From Apiosordaria backusii (lineage: Eukaryota > Ascomycota > Sordariomycetes > Sordariales > Lasiosphaeriaceae), in NCBI GenBank assembly GCA_030549205.1, contig JAUKTV010000001.1, positions 1,984,001-2,048,000 of the forward strand: a DNA stretch of 64,000 bases, in the 5' to 3' direction. Made by a program: the position numbers and the translations under genes. Shown piece after piece: positions 12,184 through 25,093 of the stretch. How positions within the stretch are numbered: the stretch's first letter is position 1; each line of letters begins with the position of its first letter. The notes beneath the pieces were generated by a model. The model ran no database searches, was not told where the DNA came from, and worked only from the letters and a program-made list of their open reading frames with translations.

Positions 12184-15100
12184 GCCTCTTCCTCACCAAA
12201 TTCTGAAAAGGGATGTCGGCGCCACAAGAAGCCCGAGTGCTAATCCGGCATAGTCAAATGAGCTGTTCAAGTCCATTGACCAACCACATTGTCTCGGCAT
12301 GCCACAGCACGAGAGGGTCGACTGTCAATACCTACGAGGCTACATCAGCCGTTTCAGGTGGACATCCTGTCAATATTCTGACACCTCGTTCATCTGTCCA
12401 CCGGAAGCCCGTGGTTGGGAAGACAATCTTCTCAAATTGGCCACCGCCCCGTCGACATACCATTGAATCCTACCCACGCTGCTGGGTCCAGTTCTCCCTT
12501 CTCCCCATCCTTCATTCGTCTCCGCACTATACCTTTGCATGCCTGGCTGCCTTGGGACACTCTTGTCATATGGCTGACTCGAGCTTCTGCAGGTACGCTG
12601 TTTCCTCTTAACTGCGTTCGGCGTGCAGTGTATCTCACCACACCCCACCGAGACAAGGGGATGTGTTCACGACCAGAGCACCAAGACTTGCCACCTCCCT
12701 TTCATACCACCGTACATGGCAGTACTTGTTATCGAGCCCCTTTTCAGAGAGTCACCCCACTCAAACCAATGGAGGGGCCGCACCAGGCCATTATCAAACA
12801 GTGAGGTAGGGAATAGGGGTTCAAACACACCAAAGTCTGGCATTCCAGGCATACCAGGCATACCGACTTCATCCCCCGCGACCTAGACTACCCATGAAAG
12901 CTCAGCCTCTTTCTAGTGGCTCCAGGCTACTCCTTAATCAACGCCAGCAAGATGACTCCACTCCGTTCCCGCCCTCGAGCATGCTTGGTGCCCGGAGAGA
13001 TTCCTATACGCCCATCATCATTCTTTTCAGAAGACACCTTACCGTTGGCTACAGCTTGGATACACATGAGAGCTGATCACTGTCGAGGACGGCGCATAGC
13101 CACAGACAAGATCAAGATCCACACGAGTTATTCACCATGATCCCGCTTCTTACCCAAGGTGCCATCGGCTCGCACCTGCGTGGAAGATTTTATACGGGCC
13201 GGCAAATCACAGGGCTGAATGTTGGTTCTCTTGTGATGGAGTAACCTGATACTACAGAAAGTTCGCAGAAATCAGATCATCTACACGTCCAAGCGGCCGC
13301 GGGAGATCATCTGTGTGACTTCATCCCTTGGGTGATCTTTGGCACAGAGCTGACACGCTCAGCAGTTCAACTCTAACCTGCTGTTTGACCCCTTTTTTGA
13401 AGATGCGAAAGTCACGAACTATGTGTATTGGTGGCAAATCACCGGGACTCGCTGAATTGGTCAGCCTTTCAAACTCACTGACGTCGGCAAGGCTGACAAA
13501 TAAGCAGCTTGAATGGTCACAATCCCATCCTTTCGCGCCGCGCGTTTTCAAGAGGCTCTAGACGGAAAACTAGCATGACCAACTCCGTCATCTGCAGTAC
13601 GTGCGAAAAAGTCGCGAGTACATCGAAAGAAGTCACTTCAGCACCGCTCTACCGAAGCTAACTTTGCCGTTCGGGCCGTCACTGCAGACGCTCCACAAGT
13701 TTCAATATCAGTTGGTGATTTATGATCGAAGCTTTAGACAACAGCATAGCACTGCCCGGGTGCGGTTCACGTGTATGTGGTAATATGAGATCCAACCGCA
13801 GATGCTTTGCCTTGAGCGGGCAGATATCTGAGTCAAGAGCAATGAAGGTAGGGCTGAAGGGGTGGGGGTGTTAATCTTCAAGAGTTGTTACCTGCTGAGC
13901 GGGATATACAACGACAGCAAAACAGCACAGCCTTGATCTGTCTCAAGTAAAGAGACGGCGGTTTGAGCAAAACCCCGGTTGAGGATGTAAGTCATGCAAC
14001 ACATTACGGCTGACGAACATGATGGAGCACAGGTGCCGACTAGAGAAACACCCTTAAGAGAAAAGCACAGCCCACCTCCGTTTTGCCTATCGTGATAAAC
14101 AAATGCTCATCTGAGTATCTATCATGCACATTTTTGCACCAAGAAACTTGAGTGTCGAAACGGCACGTTCGGATCGGATCAGACAGCCGGGTGTTTACCT
14201 GAATACACGCACGCATCCAAAATCAAGGACCTTTGCATTCATGGAGCCACCGACCCCGACCAACAGACATATGACTTGACCGTGCCAAAAATTCAATATA
14301 GCCATCTCACAGCCTCGGTGATATACCACACGGCTCACGTAGGCATCAATACCAGTTGCTACTTGACTTTTTAAAAACTCATGTGTGCATTACTACCTAC
14401 CTGCCTTGTATGCCGTGTATGAGTGCGTGTAATGTTTGGACACAAGAAGTATGTATTATACTTATGGAATATGTATGTCTGCCTGATAGGGAACCACAGA
14501 CGGGAAAAGGCTGGGCTGTGCAAAGAAACAACACTCTCTAGCGACAGACAGACACACAGCAGGCAGAGAAAAAGAAAGGAGTATGAATCAGCAACAACAT
14601 CAACATCTTTCATCGAGAACACCACCACCATAACAGCTGCCACGCGGCCGCGCGAACACCCGCAACGGCTGCACGGCTGCACTGCCGGTTGATGTCACAC
14701 ATCATCTCAGTCATCACCACCATCACACGCGATAATTGCATACACAACTGAAATCCACCATCACCATGAACCAGACAACCAAGAATTTTTGACTGATTTT
14801 ATTCAGAACCAACTGACTGACTGACTGGCTTGCTGCAGAAAACAGCGATTAATTTTCCCTCTCTTCCTCCTTCTTCTTTTTTATGATACAAAGAATAATC
14901 ATTACTACACAGCCACCCATCCCCTCATCCCCCATCAATCATCACCAATTTCCCTGTGGCCCAGCATCCTTCTTTCCCAACCCTCCCAACCTTTACCATC
15001 CTCCCAGCAAGAAAACAAAAAAACAATCTCAGTTTATGTACCTACCCCTCCCACCACCCTCTTTACCATCTCATCTCTCTCTTCGTTTCTTTTGTTTTGT

Positions 15101-15582
15101 ATCCTTCTCCCCCTTTAAAAAAAAACAAAAAAAAAGGGTGAAAATGCAGTTGTGAACAGAAAAAAAGGCCACCTTCTAAGCAGTTCCCCCTACGGTGGTG
15201 GTGTGTTGCGTTGCGGAAAATGGAACGGGAAAGAAAAAAAGGTCAAACGCATAAAAAACCAACGCAAGACTCTACGCTTTCCCATATATATCGCCAAAAA
15301 TACAATTAATAGTAGCAAGAAAAAGGGGGGAGCAAGAAAATGCAAATAAAACCCCCCTTTTCTCATCTTCTTCCCTCCATTGTGTCCTCATCCCCAGAAT
15401 CGCAAGGCAAACCTGTGCCCAAGATTCTTGCTTTTGTGTCCATAACCACATCTTTCTCGTTTGCCCACTATGGAATGCCAGCTGTTAATCTTAGTCATTC
15501 GTTGGGGATGTAGGCGAGCTGTGATCCACATAGTTAGCATCTTGTTGCATGCATAATGACATGAGAAAAGTGGAAGAACTCA
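12184..15582. other. intergenic and probable RPB1 3' region
   Basis: No supported gene. A short tandem repeat (CCAGGCATA units) lies at about 12845-12863 and a GACT repeat near 14812-14830. The stretch 14.9-15.5 kb is rich in A and C runs and contains the 3' untranslated region of RPB1, transcribed right to left. Confidence 0.45.
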
Positions 15583-18500
15583 TTATTGATCACCGCCACT
15601 TCCTGCAGCGCGCCCTGGTGTTCTCGGGGAGAAGCTGGGCGACGTTGGCGAGTAGCCTGGGCTGGTCGGGGACATTTGCTGCCCGGGCGAGCGCTGGAAT
15701 GTTGGACTCGTGGGCGAATAAGCATCCGGCGACGTCGGCGACCAGTTGGGAGAAGCGGGTGAGTACGATGGCGAGGTGGCCTGGAACGCAGGAGACGCCG
15801 GGCTGTAGCTCGGGCTCGTAGGAGAGTACGAGGGCGAAGTCGGCGACTGGAACTGTGCAGGCGACGTCGGGGAGTAGTGACGAGTAGCAGCCGGAGATGC
15901 GGGAGAGTAGCTTGGCGACGTCGGGCTGTAGCTAGGGCTTGTTGGGCTCCCAGGACGAAGCATTGGCGACGTTGGCGAGAACGATGGGGATGACGGACTG
16001 AATTGAGGGCTCGAGGCGAACCGACCACCAGCGTCGATAAGCGGAGAAGTTGGCGAGTACCCAGCAGCGGGCGATGTTGGGGAATAACCTCCATAGCTGA
16101 AGGGCGATGTAGGAGAGGTGGTGAACGGACTGGTCGGCCGTCCAGGGCTCGTAGCATAAGGATTGACTGAGCTGGAGCCAAACCCACCGCCATACTCTGA
16201 GGCGAACCCAGTTGGCCCGCCGGAGTCATTGCCGACGATGGGGGAGAAGTTACCCATGGTCGGGGAGTAGGCACCGCTGAGGTAACCATTGTCGGCCATA
16301 GGCGAGCCCGTGTCATAGGGGGTCGCGGCACCTTCAAGCTGGTTACCCTTGATAGTCATGCCAGCCATGAGACCCATGCGAGAATTGTCTGAAATAACAG
16401 TCTCGAGCATCTTGGGGTCGAGAAGTACCTCGAAGTGGCCAGTGCCCATGGGAGCCATTTGACCGAGCATAACGTTCTCAGAGATACCACGGCAGTCGTC
16501 AAGTTCACCAACAGCGGCGGCTTCAAGAAGAATTTCGACGGTCTCCTCGAAGGAACAACGCATGAGCGCACCAGTATCAGCACGGTTGATACCATGACGG
16601 GTAACGGCAGCAATACTACCACGATACGTCATGACATCGACCAAGAGTGCCAAATGGCGATGGTTGACGTAGGAACCGTCGAAGGCAAGCACTTGCGTCA
16701 ACTCTGCCATAAGGGCTGAGCGAGCAGCCTCGATACCAAACACGTCGACAACCTGGTACAAGTCGTTGGTGTACGTGCGAGTGGTGTCAACACCCTCGAC
16801 GGTCAGGACTTCTCTCAGAGCTGTTCCTTGAGTGTCAAGGTACCACTCCTCGCACGCCGGCTCTTTGTCCTTGTTGGCAGTTTGTGAACCATCAGGCAGC
16901 TCGATCAATCTCGCAGTCTTGTTCAAGAAGGCACGCTCAATGCCTTCGACACCACGGAGAGTGCAAGAATCGAGAAGGTGCTTCTCCAGACGCTTGAGCA
17001 TGACATCGTCTTCGATAATCGTATTACCATCAGCATCCTTATCGTCGTTCTGGCGAATGACGCGAATGCGAACAACCATCTCCTCCGCATTGTTGTCACT
17101 GAAAATAACAGCAACATCCTTCTTGTACTCTTCCTTGATAGCAGCCGCAACGTCTTCGACGCGCAGGCCCTTGTCAAGCATCTTTTGACGATCAAGTACG
17201 ATTCTGAGAAGCCAGCGTGACTGACTATCGATGGGCTGAGAGTCGGAGGTATCAGGGATGAGGAAGTAGGATTCGACGAGATCGAAATCCTCTGGAATGA
17301 CGGTCGAAGTGATATCCGGATCGTAGTAGATCTCCGTCATGGCTGTAACGGACCTCAGACTGGTGTGTTCAACCAAGTTACGCATCAACTTCGCATCATC
17401 TTGCGTGGGTCTCTCTTTGTCAAGGTAGACAACCATGGAGGGAGTCTTGATGTCCTTTGCAACGTTCAAAATTTCCTTCAAACGAGGGACACCAAGGGTG
17501 ACGTTCTTGGACGACACACCGGCGAAATGGAAGGTGTTCAGTGTCATCTGAGTGGCGGGCTCACCAATGGACTGGGCAGCCAAGACACCAACCATTTCGC
17601 CAGGAGATACCATCGACCGAGACCAGCGGTTCTCGAGCTCACCAAGAACGTGATCGAACGCGAGCTTGTTCAATCGCTGCTCAACAGCCAGCCGCTTGAA
17701 GGCCAGACGAGACCGGATCTGGATCTTGAACAAGATGGTGGCGTTATAATCAGCTTCCTTGGAAAGGTCGTCTTCACCTCTAACAACGACCATGCGAGCG
17801 AGCAAGGCCTGAACGGCAGGAATGACATCCTTGGGAGTCAAGTCACTGCGCTGAGTATTGTCGACCTTGAAGAGCTTCTTGGCCGTCTCGATGATACGAC
17901 CAATGTTAAGCGGCAACTGCATGCTGTCGTCGTCCTTCTTCTTTTTGTTGATCTCGCGAACGAGCTTCCGGTCGGCAAGGAGCTGCTCATACTCCTCATC
18001 CAGCAACGACTGAACGGCGGGATCACTGACCATCTCTCGGCCATATTCCAGAGCCTCGAGAGCGGCGCCGGAGCTTGTCTCGTCCATTAGGTCGAGACGG
18101 AAGCGCTTATCGAACTTGACGTTATTCAGGTTCATGTGATCGACTTTTTGCTTCTCAATGGCAATACCATCAAGACCATCTTCGCCGTACACGAACTGAA
18201 TGATGTCGCCCAGGGAGTTCCGCACCGTGCCATCGTAGTGGGCCTCTGCATCTTCAAGAGCCTTGACCAGACGGCGCTGGATGTAACCAGTCTCGGCTGT
18301 CTTGACAGCAGTATCGATCAAACCCTCTCTACCAGCCATGGCGTGGAAGAAGAACTCAGAGGGTGTCAACCCACGGAGATACGAGTTCTCGACGAAGCCA
18401 CGGGCCTCGGGGGAGTAATCATCCTTGGTAAAGTGCGGGAGCGTCCGGTATTTGAAGCCGAAAGGAATGCGCTTTCCTTCGACAATCTGCTGACCGACCA

Positions 18501-20887
18501 ACGCAGTCATCTGTGAGATGTTGATAGAAGAACCCTTGGAACCAGAACGAGCCATGGTGACGGCGTTGTTGAGATCCTTCAAACTCTTCTCGGTGGATGT
18601 ACCAGCCTTGTCACGAGCCGTGTTCAGAGCAGCTGAAACCTTGTTTTCGAACGTCTCACGAACGTTCATACCTGGAAGAGCTTCCAATTTGTTGTCGGTA
18701 GCCATCTTGGTCAGGTGGGCAACCACCGCCTTCTCATCGTTGATGTGCTTTTCAATGAGCCGAATGGTATTCTCATCAGGAATGGTGTCACCAATACCAA
18801 TGCTATGCCCGTTATGGAGGAGCCAATAGTTGACCACTCTCTGGCAGCCATTCAGGAAGTCCATAGCACCTGAGGGACCCAACTCATTGTAGCAGAGGTG
18901 AACGATACCACCTCCGGCAGCACCAACACTCTTCTTGGTGAGCAAGCCATAGATGACTTGACCCTGCTGAATCAGGAGGCCATCGTCCTTCAGCGGATGG
19001 TCCCTCTCCTCACCATCGGCGCCCATTTGAAGATTGATGATGTTAGGAATGATCATGCTGATGATCTGCTTGCCGGTCCACCGGGGTCTTGGTTTCCAAA
19101 TGGCGGGAAGGGGAATGACACCGTCCCAATCTGGAACCCACATCATGACGTCCATCACCTGTTCTTTGGTGAGGAAGGTGTCACGACGGCAGAGTTTGTA
19201 AACACCGGCCAACGTATCTTGCACAATACCCATAAGCGGGCCATTGCGCTGGGGAGACACAATGTTGAGAGGAACCATGCACAGCTCCTTCACCTCAGCA
19301 CGCGTCTCCTCTGTTTGAGGGACGTGCAAGTTCATTTCATCACCGTCGAAATCGGCGTTGTAGGGTGAGGTGACCGACAAGTTCAGGCGGAAAGTAGAAT
19401 ACGGCATGACCCGCACTCTGTGACCCATCATAGATTCCTTGTGCAGCGAGGGCTGACGATTGAAGATGATGAAATCGCCGTCGATCAAGTGACGCTCGAC
19501 TTTCCACCCATATTCCAGCTGGAGAGCCCCTGCACGCTTGTGATGGCGAAGATCAATGCGCGTGCCGTCCGACCTGATCACGTACTTGGCGCCAGGGTGT
19601 TCGTTAGGGCCATTTTTAACGTAGCCGGTGAGCTTTTCGATATTGTAGGGCGTGACGGTCTCGGGGAAGGTCAATGTGCGGGCAATGCTGCGTGGCACAC
19701 CGACTTCGTCCAAGGAAATATTGGCATCGCCAGTAATGACAGTACGGGCCGAGAAATCGACACGCTTTCCCATCAAGTTACCTCTCAGACGGCCTTCCTT
19801 TCCCTTGAGACGAGCCCGAATGGCTTTGACCGGACGACCGCTCTTTTGCAGGGCTTGTGGCTGACCAGCAATGTCGTTGTCCATATAGGTGGCAACGTGG
19901 TATTGCAAGAGATTCTCGTAGTCGGTGATAATGTGCTGGGGAGAGCCTTCTGAGATAGCCTGTCGAACGTTGCCGTTGGCGCGGATGATATCGCCAAGTT
20001 TGTATGTCAAATCATCCTCATTGCGCATACCCGTTCCAGTACCATCCATGGAAATACTAGGACGCACTGGTGGTGGCGGAACAGGGAGGACTGTAATGAT
20101 CATCCACTCGGGACGGGCTTGGGAGATGTTGAGACCAATATCGATCATCTCATCCTCAGACATGCGGCGGAAGATGTTCAATGTCATCTCAGGTGTGAGC
20201 ACCTTCTTCTCCTTGGTCTTCACACCTTCCTCGTCCTTGTGCTCAACCATGGCATACAAAGTGAGAGCCTGCTGCCGAACGACCGGTTGGGTGTTGCCGC
20301 AACCTCCGTGACCACCCTCAGCAGGGGCTGCGCCAGGGTTGAACTCGCCATCTTCGCCCTTCTGTGGCGGAAGGTTATCGCAACTACGCTTGCCCTTGCA
20401 GATGTCCCAAACGCGCTTGAAGCGGGTTTTGGGGTCGCGAATCTTCATGGCCGCGGCATATGCAGGATCACTCTATAGAGGCGTTAGCATGAGCACGAGA
20501 GAAAAATACCAGAAGTCAGAATGCACGAACTCTATCAGCCAAAACTTTGCTACAGTTGTGGCAGACGATTTCCAGCAGCTTCTTTGTTCTTTTAATAAAC
20601 CCCGGGTGGTAAACCGGACGCGCGAGCTCGATATGACCAAAGTGACCTGGGCATTCGGACATGTTCTCGGTACATGTCTTGCACTTGAATTGTCGGTCAA
20701 CGGAGCCGAGTAGAGGGTCGTTAAGACCGCCGTCGCGTGGTTTCGTTCTTGTCTCGTCCATGGTCTCGGGGTAAACGATGTGTGCCACGCTCATGGCCTT
20801 GATTTCATCGGGCGACAGCAAACCGAACTGGATCTCCTGAATCGTCCGGAGCGGCGCGCTCGAGTGCGCGAAAATAAGGTTCGCCAT
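15583..20887 (-). CDS. RPB1: RNA polymerase II largest subunit RPB1
   Basis: Catalytic largest subunit of nuclear RNA polymerase II. Exons 20887-20531 and 20472-15583; the 58-bp intron has a GTTCGT donor, a GCTAAC branch and a TATAG acceptor, giving 1748 residues, the normal size for the family. The N-terminal clamp zinc site (CKTCTENMSECPGHFGH) is in exon 1. The metal-binding NADFDGDEMN loop lies at about residues 490-500, and the bridge-helix/trigger-loop region (GEPATQMTLNTFHFAGV) is further on. The last ~230 residues are the CTD, roughly two dozen heptads of YSPTSPS type, many degenerate and broken by short linkers, as in other filamentous ascomycetes. It ends GSGGDQ-stop without the usual acidic tip, so a small 3' exon could be missed. 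The start follows conserved N-termini. Confidence 0.97.
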
Positions 20888-21967
20888 GGTGAAGGCAGCG
20901 GATGCTCAAATTTTTAAAGTTGGTGAATGGGAAAAAGCGAGGTGGATGGCGAAATTAACGAGGAATTGTGGAAGCAGTCGATAGTCGAAAACCAGGAGAC
21001 TGGTAAAAACGCGGCGGGTCGCGATAGCAGAGCGCGCGCGCAAAAAGTCGGTGAAAAAAGGTGACGCCGAGCAAAGCTGAAGAAGAGAATGCCGGACGAC
21101 GACAGGAATTTTGATGAATCGATCGCCGAGTGATGAAATTTGCGATCAAGAGTTGATGGGTTCCTCCACTGCGCTGTCCACAGGCCAGCGGCCCCAACGG
21201 AGCGATGATCACGAGCTCAGTACCTCCAGTTTGCGCTGCAAGTCGATGGAAAGTCGATGGAAAGTCGATAAATCGCGTTCAACACGTGTTGTCGTCTTGC
21301 CGATAGGTGCAGGCGACAAGAATCGGGGGCTGTTGACGCGTTCCGCGATGGCGGTCGTGATGGTGAGAAAGTGGTGGTTTGGCAAAGAAGCGGATGGCGC
21401 CGCCTGCTTCTGAAAAGTTCGACTTGACGGACAAAGCGACGCGGGAAGGAGGCAACGACTAGCCCACTTTGAGGACGGACCCACCTTTCTGCGGAGGAGC
21501 ACCAGCACACCAAGCCCAGCGAGTCAATTGTGGGGTACCAGCTGGCGACTTGGCCGGCTCCGAGCCACCCATCCACAGGCACCGCAGGCTTCGCAATGCG
21601 ACAGGTACCCCCGAGGTCGCTGTGAATGTCACCCACCAGAACTTGCCTGCCTGCCAGTGACTCAATTTTGGGGCATCAGCCTCCAAACTTAGACCCACAC
21701 CACATCACTTCCATGACGCTCTTGATCAGACAATCGCTTTATCAACCCCCGCACCCAATAATGTGGATGGGTCAGGAGCGGTTGGATACTTCTACGTATG
21801 GACATGACATTGCATAGCGAGCCAAGTTGGGATTGTCATAGCACTCCCATCCCTTCTCCTGCATCGCATCATAGGGGTCAGGCAATGGTTCACGGATGTC
21901 TTGTGTGAATTCAGGGGTATCATATCTACAACTACTATCATTTAAAGGTCTGTATTCAACCATCACC
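20888..21967. promoter_or_regulatory. RPB1 upstream region and SWD1 3' flank
   Basis: About 1.1 kb without a supported gene between two minus-strand genes. It should hold the RPB1 promoter and the SWD1 3' untranslated region. A threefold direct repeat of GTCGATGGAAA lies at about 21239-21272. No other motif is clear. Confidence 0.4.
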
Positions 21968-23384
21968 CTACTTCTTTTTGCCTCGTCCTCTCTTCTTCGG
22001 CGGTGCCTTCTCACCACCAGTCCCTTCGCCCTCGTCTTGATCGCCAGGACTCTTTCGCCGCAGCGTCCCGAATCCAACATTGATAAACTCGTCCTCGCTA
22101 TCCGACTCGCCCAAGTCAAATAGAATCGGCATCCGGAAGCTGCCCGCCTCATTATCCATCTTAGTCTTGTTCCCCACGACCCCATGACATCAATGTCCTC
22201 GTCCTCCTGATCGAGCCGGCGTTTTTGAATCTCCTCGTGGGGGTGAATATCGAACTCGTCTTCCTTCTCGATGTACTCGACATTGTCTTCTACCTCGACG
22301 AAATCGGGCGCCAGAGCCGACCACTTTTGCGGGCTCGTGACGGACCAAATATTAATCCTGCCTGTCTCCGCACCACACGCCACGAGTAAGGCCCGATGAG
22401 GATGCCATTCTAAATAGGTCGACTCCTCTTTCGGTCCTTCGAGCATACGGACCAGACTGCCGTGTGCCCGCTCCCAAATGTAGAGCTCGTGATTGTTGTG
22501 CGCCGAGGCCGCTACATACTCTCCTGTTGCGCTGAATGTGACATGCCCCCATCGTAGCTTGTTGACCACGTCCTGAAACTTGTGTTCGAGAGGTAATTGT
22601 ATCGTATCTGGATCGAGGTCTGGAGCGGATAAATCTGGCAAGTGAAATGTTCGGATAATGCCATCGTTGCTGTTTACTAGCAGGTCTTTGCCAGATTCTG
22701 TTAGCCGCAGCGCAAGAACGGCACTTCTTTCGGCGATCTTTTCAGAGTATATGAGCTGGTGTGTTGTGGTGTCAATAATATTTAGTCGGCCTTTGCTAGT
22801 CGCGGACAGCAGGTGGGTTCCCTTCGCGGTATATATCATGGCCGTTGTCGTCTGTTTTACGGTGTCGTATTCTGGCGCGGTTGGGAGAGGGTATTGTACG
22901 TCTTTTCGATCTTGGACATCGACGAGGACCGGTTGTGCTTCGAACAAGGCGGCGGCAAACTGGTGGCTGTGTCATGTCAGCTTTGTTCGGTTAATAGGAC
23001 GGGGAATATCGTCTCGAGGACACACTGATTCCAGGGATGCAACTCGGCGCCGTAAACTGGCGCTCGGAATCGGACTTCGCGATACTTCTTGCCGTCTTGA
23101 AGATCCCACAGAATCGCCTTCCACCCCGTGCAGGCCGAGAGTAGGTATCGTCCACACCGCGACCAGCTTAACGATTGTATTTGCTTAGAATGACCGCGAA
23201 GCTTGCGCGCAACGCCCATGGTCTCAATGTCCCAGATGACTACCGTTCCATCGCCGCGGCCAGACGCGAGATAGTCACCCTTGCGGTTGAAGCGCACGCA
23301 TGTCGAGTGTCCAGATCGAATGGTATTCGTAATATTCTCTGGATAGTCTTGGAGGAGGTAGTCGTCAGAAAGTAGCAAATTCAT
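21968..23384 (-). CDS. SWD1: COMPASS (Set1C) WD40 subunit Swd1, RBBP5 homologue, with apparent frameshift
   Basis: WD40 scaffold of the Set1/COMPASS histone H3 Lys4 methyltransferase. Exon 1 is 23384-23026 and exon 2 begins at 22966; the 59-bp intron has a GTGTGT donor and a GCTGAC branch and joins HPWNH to HQFAAALFEAQP. The N-terminus (RSGHSTCVRFNRKGDYLASG), VVIWD and WKAILWDLQDGK match fungal Swd1/RBBP5, as does WSALAPDFVEVEDNVEY before the acidic tail. The frame breaks at about 22177-22183. The natural tail (FDLGESDSEDEF, ending KKRGRGKKK-stop at 21968) continues in another frame, and one extra base at the 4-base G/C run 22180-22183 would restore about 452 residues. Upstream and downstream are both protein-like and family-like, so this is either a sequence error or a true tail frameshift. 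No intron of sufficient length fits. Confidence 0.9.
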
Positions 23385-23742
23385 CTTTGACTTGTCAAGA
23401 AGACGCTGTCGTCTTACGAGTTCGAGATCTGGAATGTTGGATGTTGACTTTCACGCATCATTGGCTCCTCCCAGAAAAGCTGCTAGGCCGCTGCAAGGGT
23501 CTCGTCGGTGCGCTAGAACCCCGCTGAGCCGCACCTTCGACGGCGCCTGGTTGACAGGGTTTGGCGGCCAGACCGTGCAGTTTCAGCGGGTGCCAAGTGC
23601 CCCGCCGGCAGGTTCCAGGTTCCCGGCACGCGGGGTATCATGGGTCTTTGTAGCTTCCTTCCATGGGTTCTCGAATGCCAGCCTTTTTCTCCATGACAGG
23701 GCCAGTGAAACTGACTGAAATCCTATAAAATCTCAAGTCAAA
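23385..23742. promoter_or_regulatory. divergent promoter SWD1 / THG1
   Basis: A 358-bp interval between oppositely directed start codons. No specific motif called. Confidence 0.5.
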
Positions 23743-24900
23743 ATGGCGAATTCCAAGTAAGATCACTTCAAGATCATAAAAGTAGAACACGCACTGATAC
23801 TGCAAAAGGTTCGAATATGTCAAGAACTTTGAGCAGCCAGACAACCTACTGCCAAATACATGGATTGTGGTGAGAATCGATGGGAGAGGCTTCACAAAGT
23901 ATAGCTCCCATAATTCCAGATTTTGATTTGTATATCTGACCTCATGATGTTCTTGAATCAGATTCTCAAACAAATATGGGTTTGAAAAGCCAAACGACAG
24001 ACGGGCTCTGGATCTCATGAACGCTGCCGCGAGGGCGGTCATGTCAGAGTTGCCAGAGATAACCATCGCCTATGGGATCAGTGATGAATATAGGCATGTC
24101 GCTAGATCTTTCCTCCCGCCAATATCTTGCAACTAATTGTCTTCTAGCTTCGTATTTCATAAATCATGCGCCCTCTTCGAACGGCGATCAAAGTACTGTA
24201 CTCCCCTCCCATAAGATGGACCACTTTCGAGTGACTCATTAACGCCCCCAAAGCAAACTCGTCACCACCATCGTATCAACATTCACAGCATACTACATCC
24301 ACCTCTGGTCAACATACTTCCCCGACACTCCATTATCACCTCCTTTACCCAGCTTCGACGGCAGAGCAGTCTGCTACCCCAGTGTGCAGAACCTGCGGGA
24401 CTACATGAGCTGGCGACAAGTAGACTGCCACATCAACAACCTCTACAACACCACCTTCTGGGCTCTGATACAGCAAGGGGATATGGGCGCTCTTGAGGCA
24501 GAAGAAATGCTCAAGGGGACCTACGCCGCGCACAAGAACGAGATCCTCTTTTCCAGGTTTAGCATCAACTACAACAACGAGCCAGAGATTTACAAGAAGG
24601 GGAGTGTGGTGTTCCGGGATGTAAGTGTTTCTCCTCTCTGTGGCTCCCACACTATGGGCTGCTAACACAAGCGAAAACAAGTACGAGCTCGTAGACCCAG
24701 GCACCCATAACGCAGCAACCGAAGCAGACAACCTTGCAGAACCAGTACTGCATTCCAAGAACCAGACCGAAAACGACAAGAAGCACAGGGCCAAGGCCAG
24801 GATAGTGATTGAGCACCTTGACATCATCAAGGATGAATTCTGGGACCGGAGGCCCTGGCTGCTATCTAACAAGCCGGGCAAGGTTCCCAAGGAGACTTGA
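23743..24900 (+). CDS. THG1: tRNA-His guanylyltransferase Thg1
   Basis: Adds the essential G-1 to the 5' end of tRNA-His by 3'-to-5' polymerisation. Six exons: 23743-23756, 23809-23898, 23962-24093, 24148-24192, 24254-24620 and 24682-24900, giving 288 residues, the family length. Seen: WIVVRIDGRGFTKFS and AYGISDEYSFVFHKS (the two metal-binding aspartate motifs), FERRSNKLVTTIVS, and HINNLYNTTFWALIQ. Intron 3 (24094-24147) has a GC donor (AG|GCATGT) with a normal AG acceptor; splicing there restores SDEYSFVF exactly. The other introns have GT donors of 52-63 bp. The start is a 14-nt first exon in the context CAAAATGGCG. It is convergent with TMA23, with 193 bp between the stop codons. Confidence 0.95.
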
Positions 24901-25093
24901 CTTTAATAAAACGTCAAGGTCAAGCTTCCTGAGCCGTCTGTCTATCACTCTAACTGGACTGCTGTGTCCCTCGTGATATATACCCATCCAGCCTTTTAGC
25001 CTACGTTGAAGCCCTTCATCACGACTCAGCTCCTTTATGTGTCCGCCCAAGGGGTATCATATTATAATCTTGCGCTCCTCACACACCCTCCCT

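Noticed and set aside
15534..16337. Long alternative minus-strand frame of 267 codons over the RPB1 CTD
   Set aside because: Shadow of the repetitive CTD in another frame; low-complexity Arg/Pro/Leu composition.
17365..18090. Plus-strand frame of 241 codons inside RPB1
   Set aside because: Antisense of strongly conserved RPB1 coding sequence; no family resemblance.
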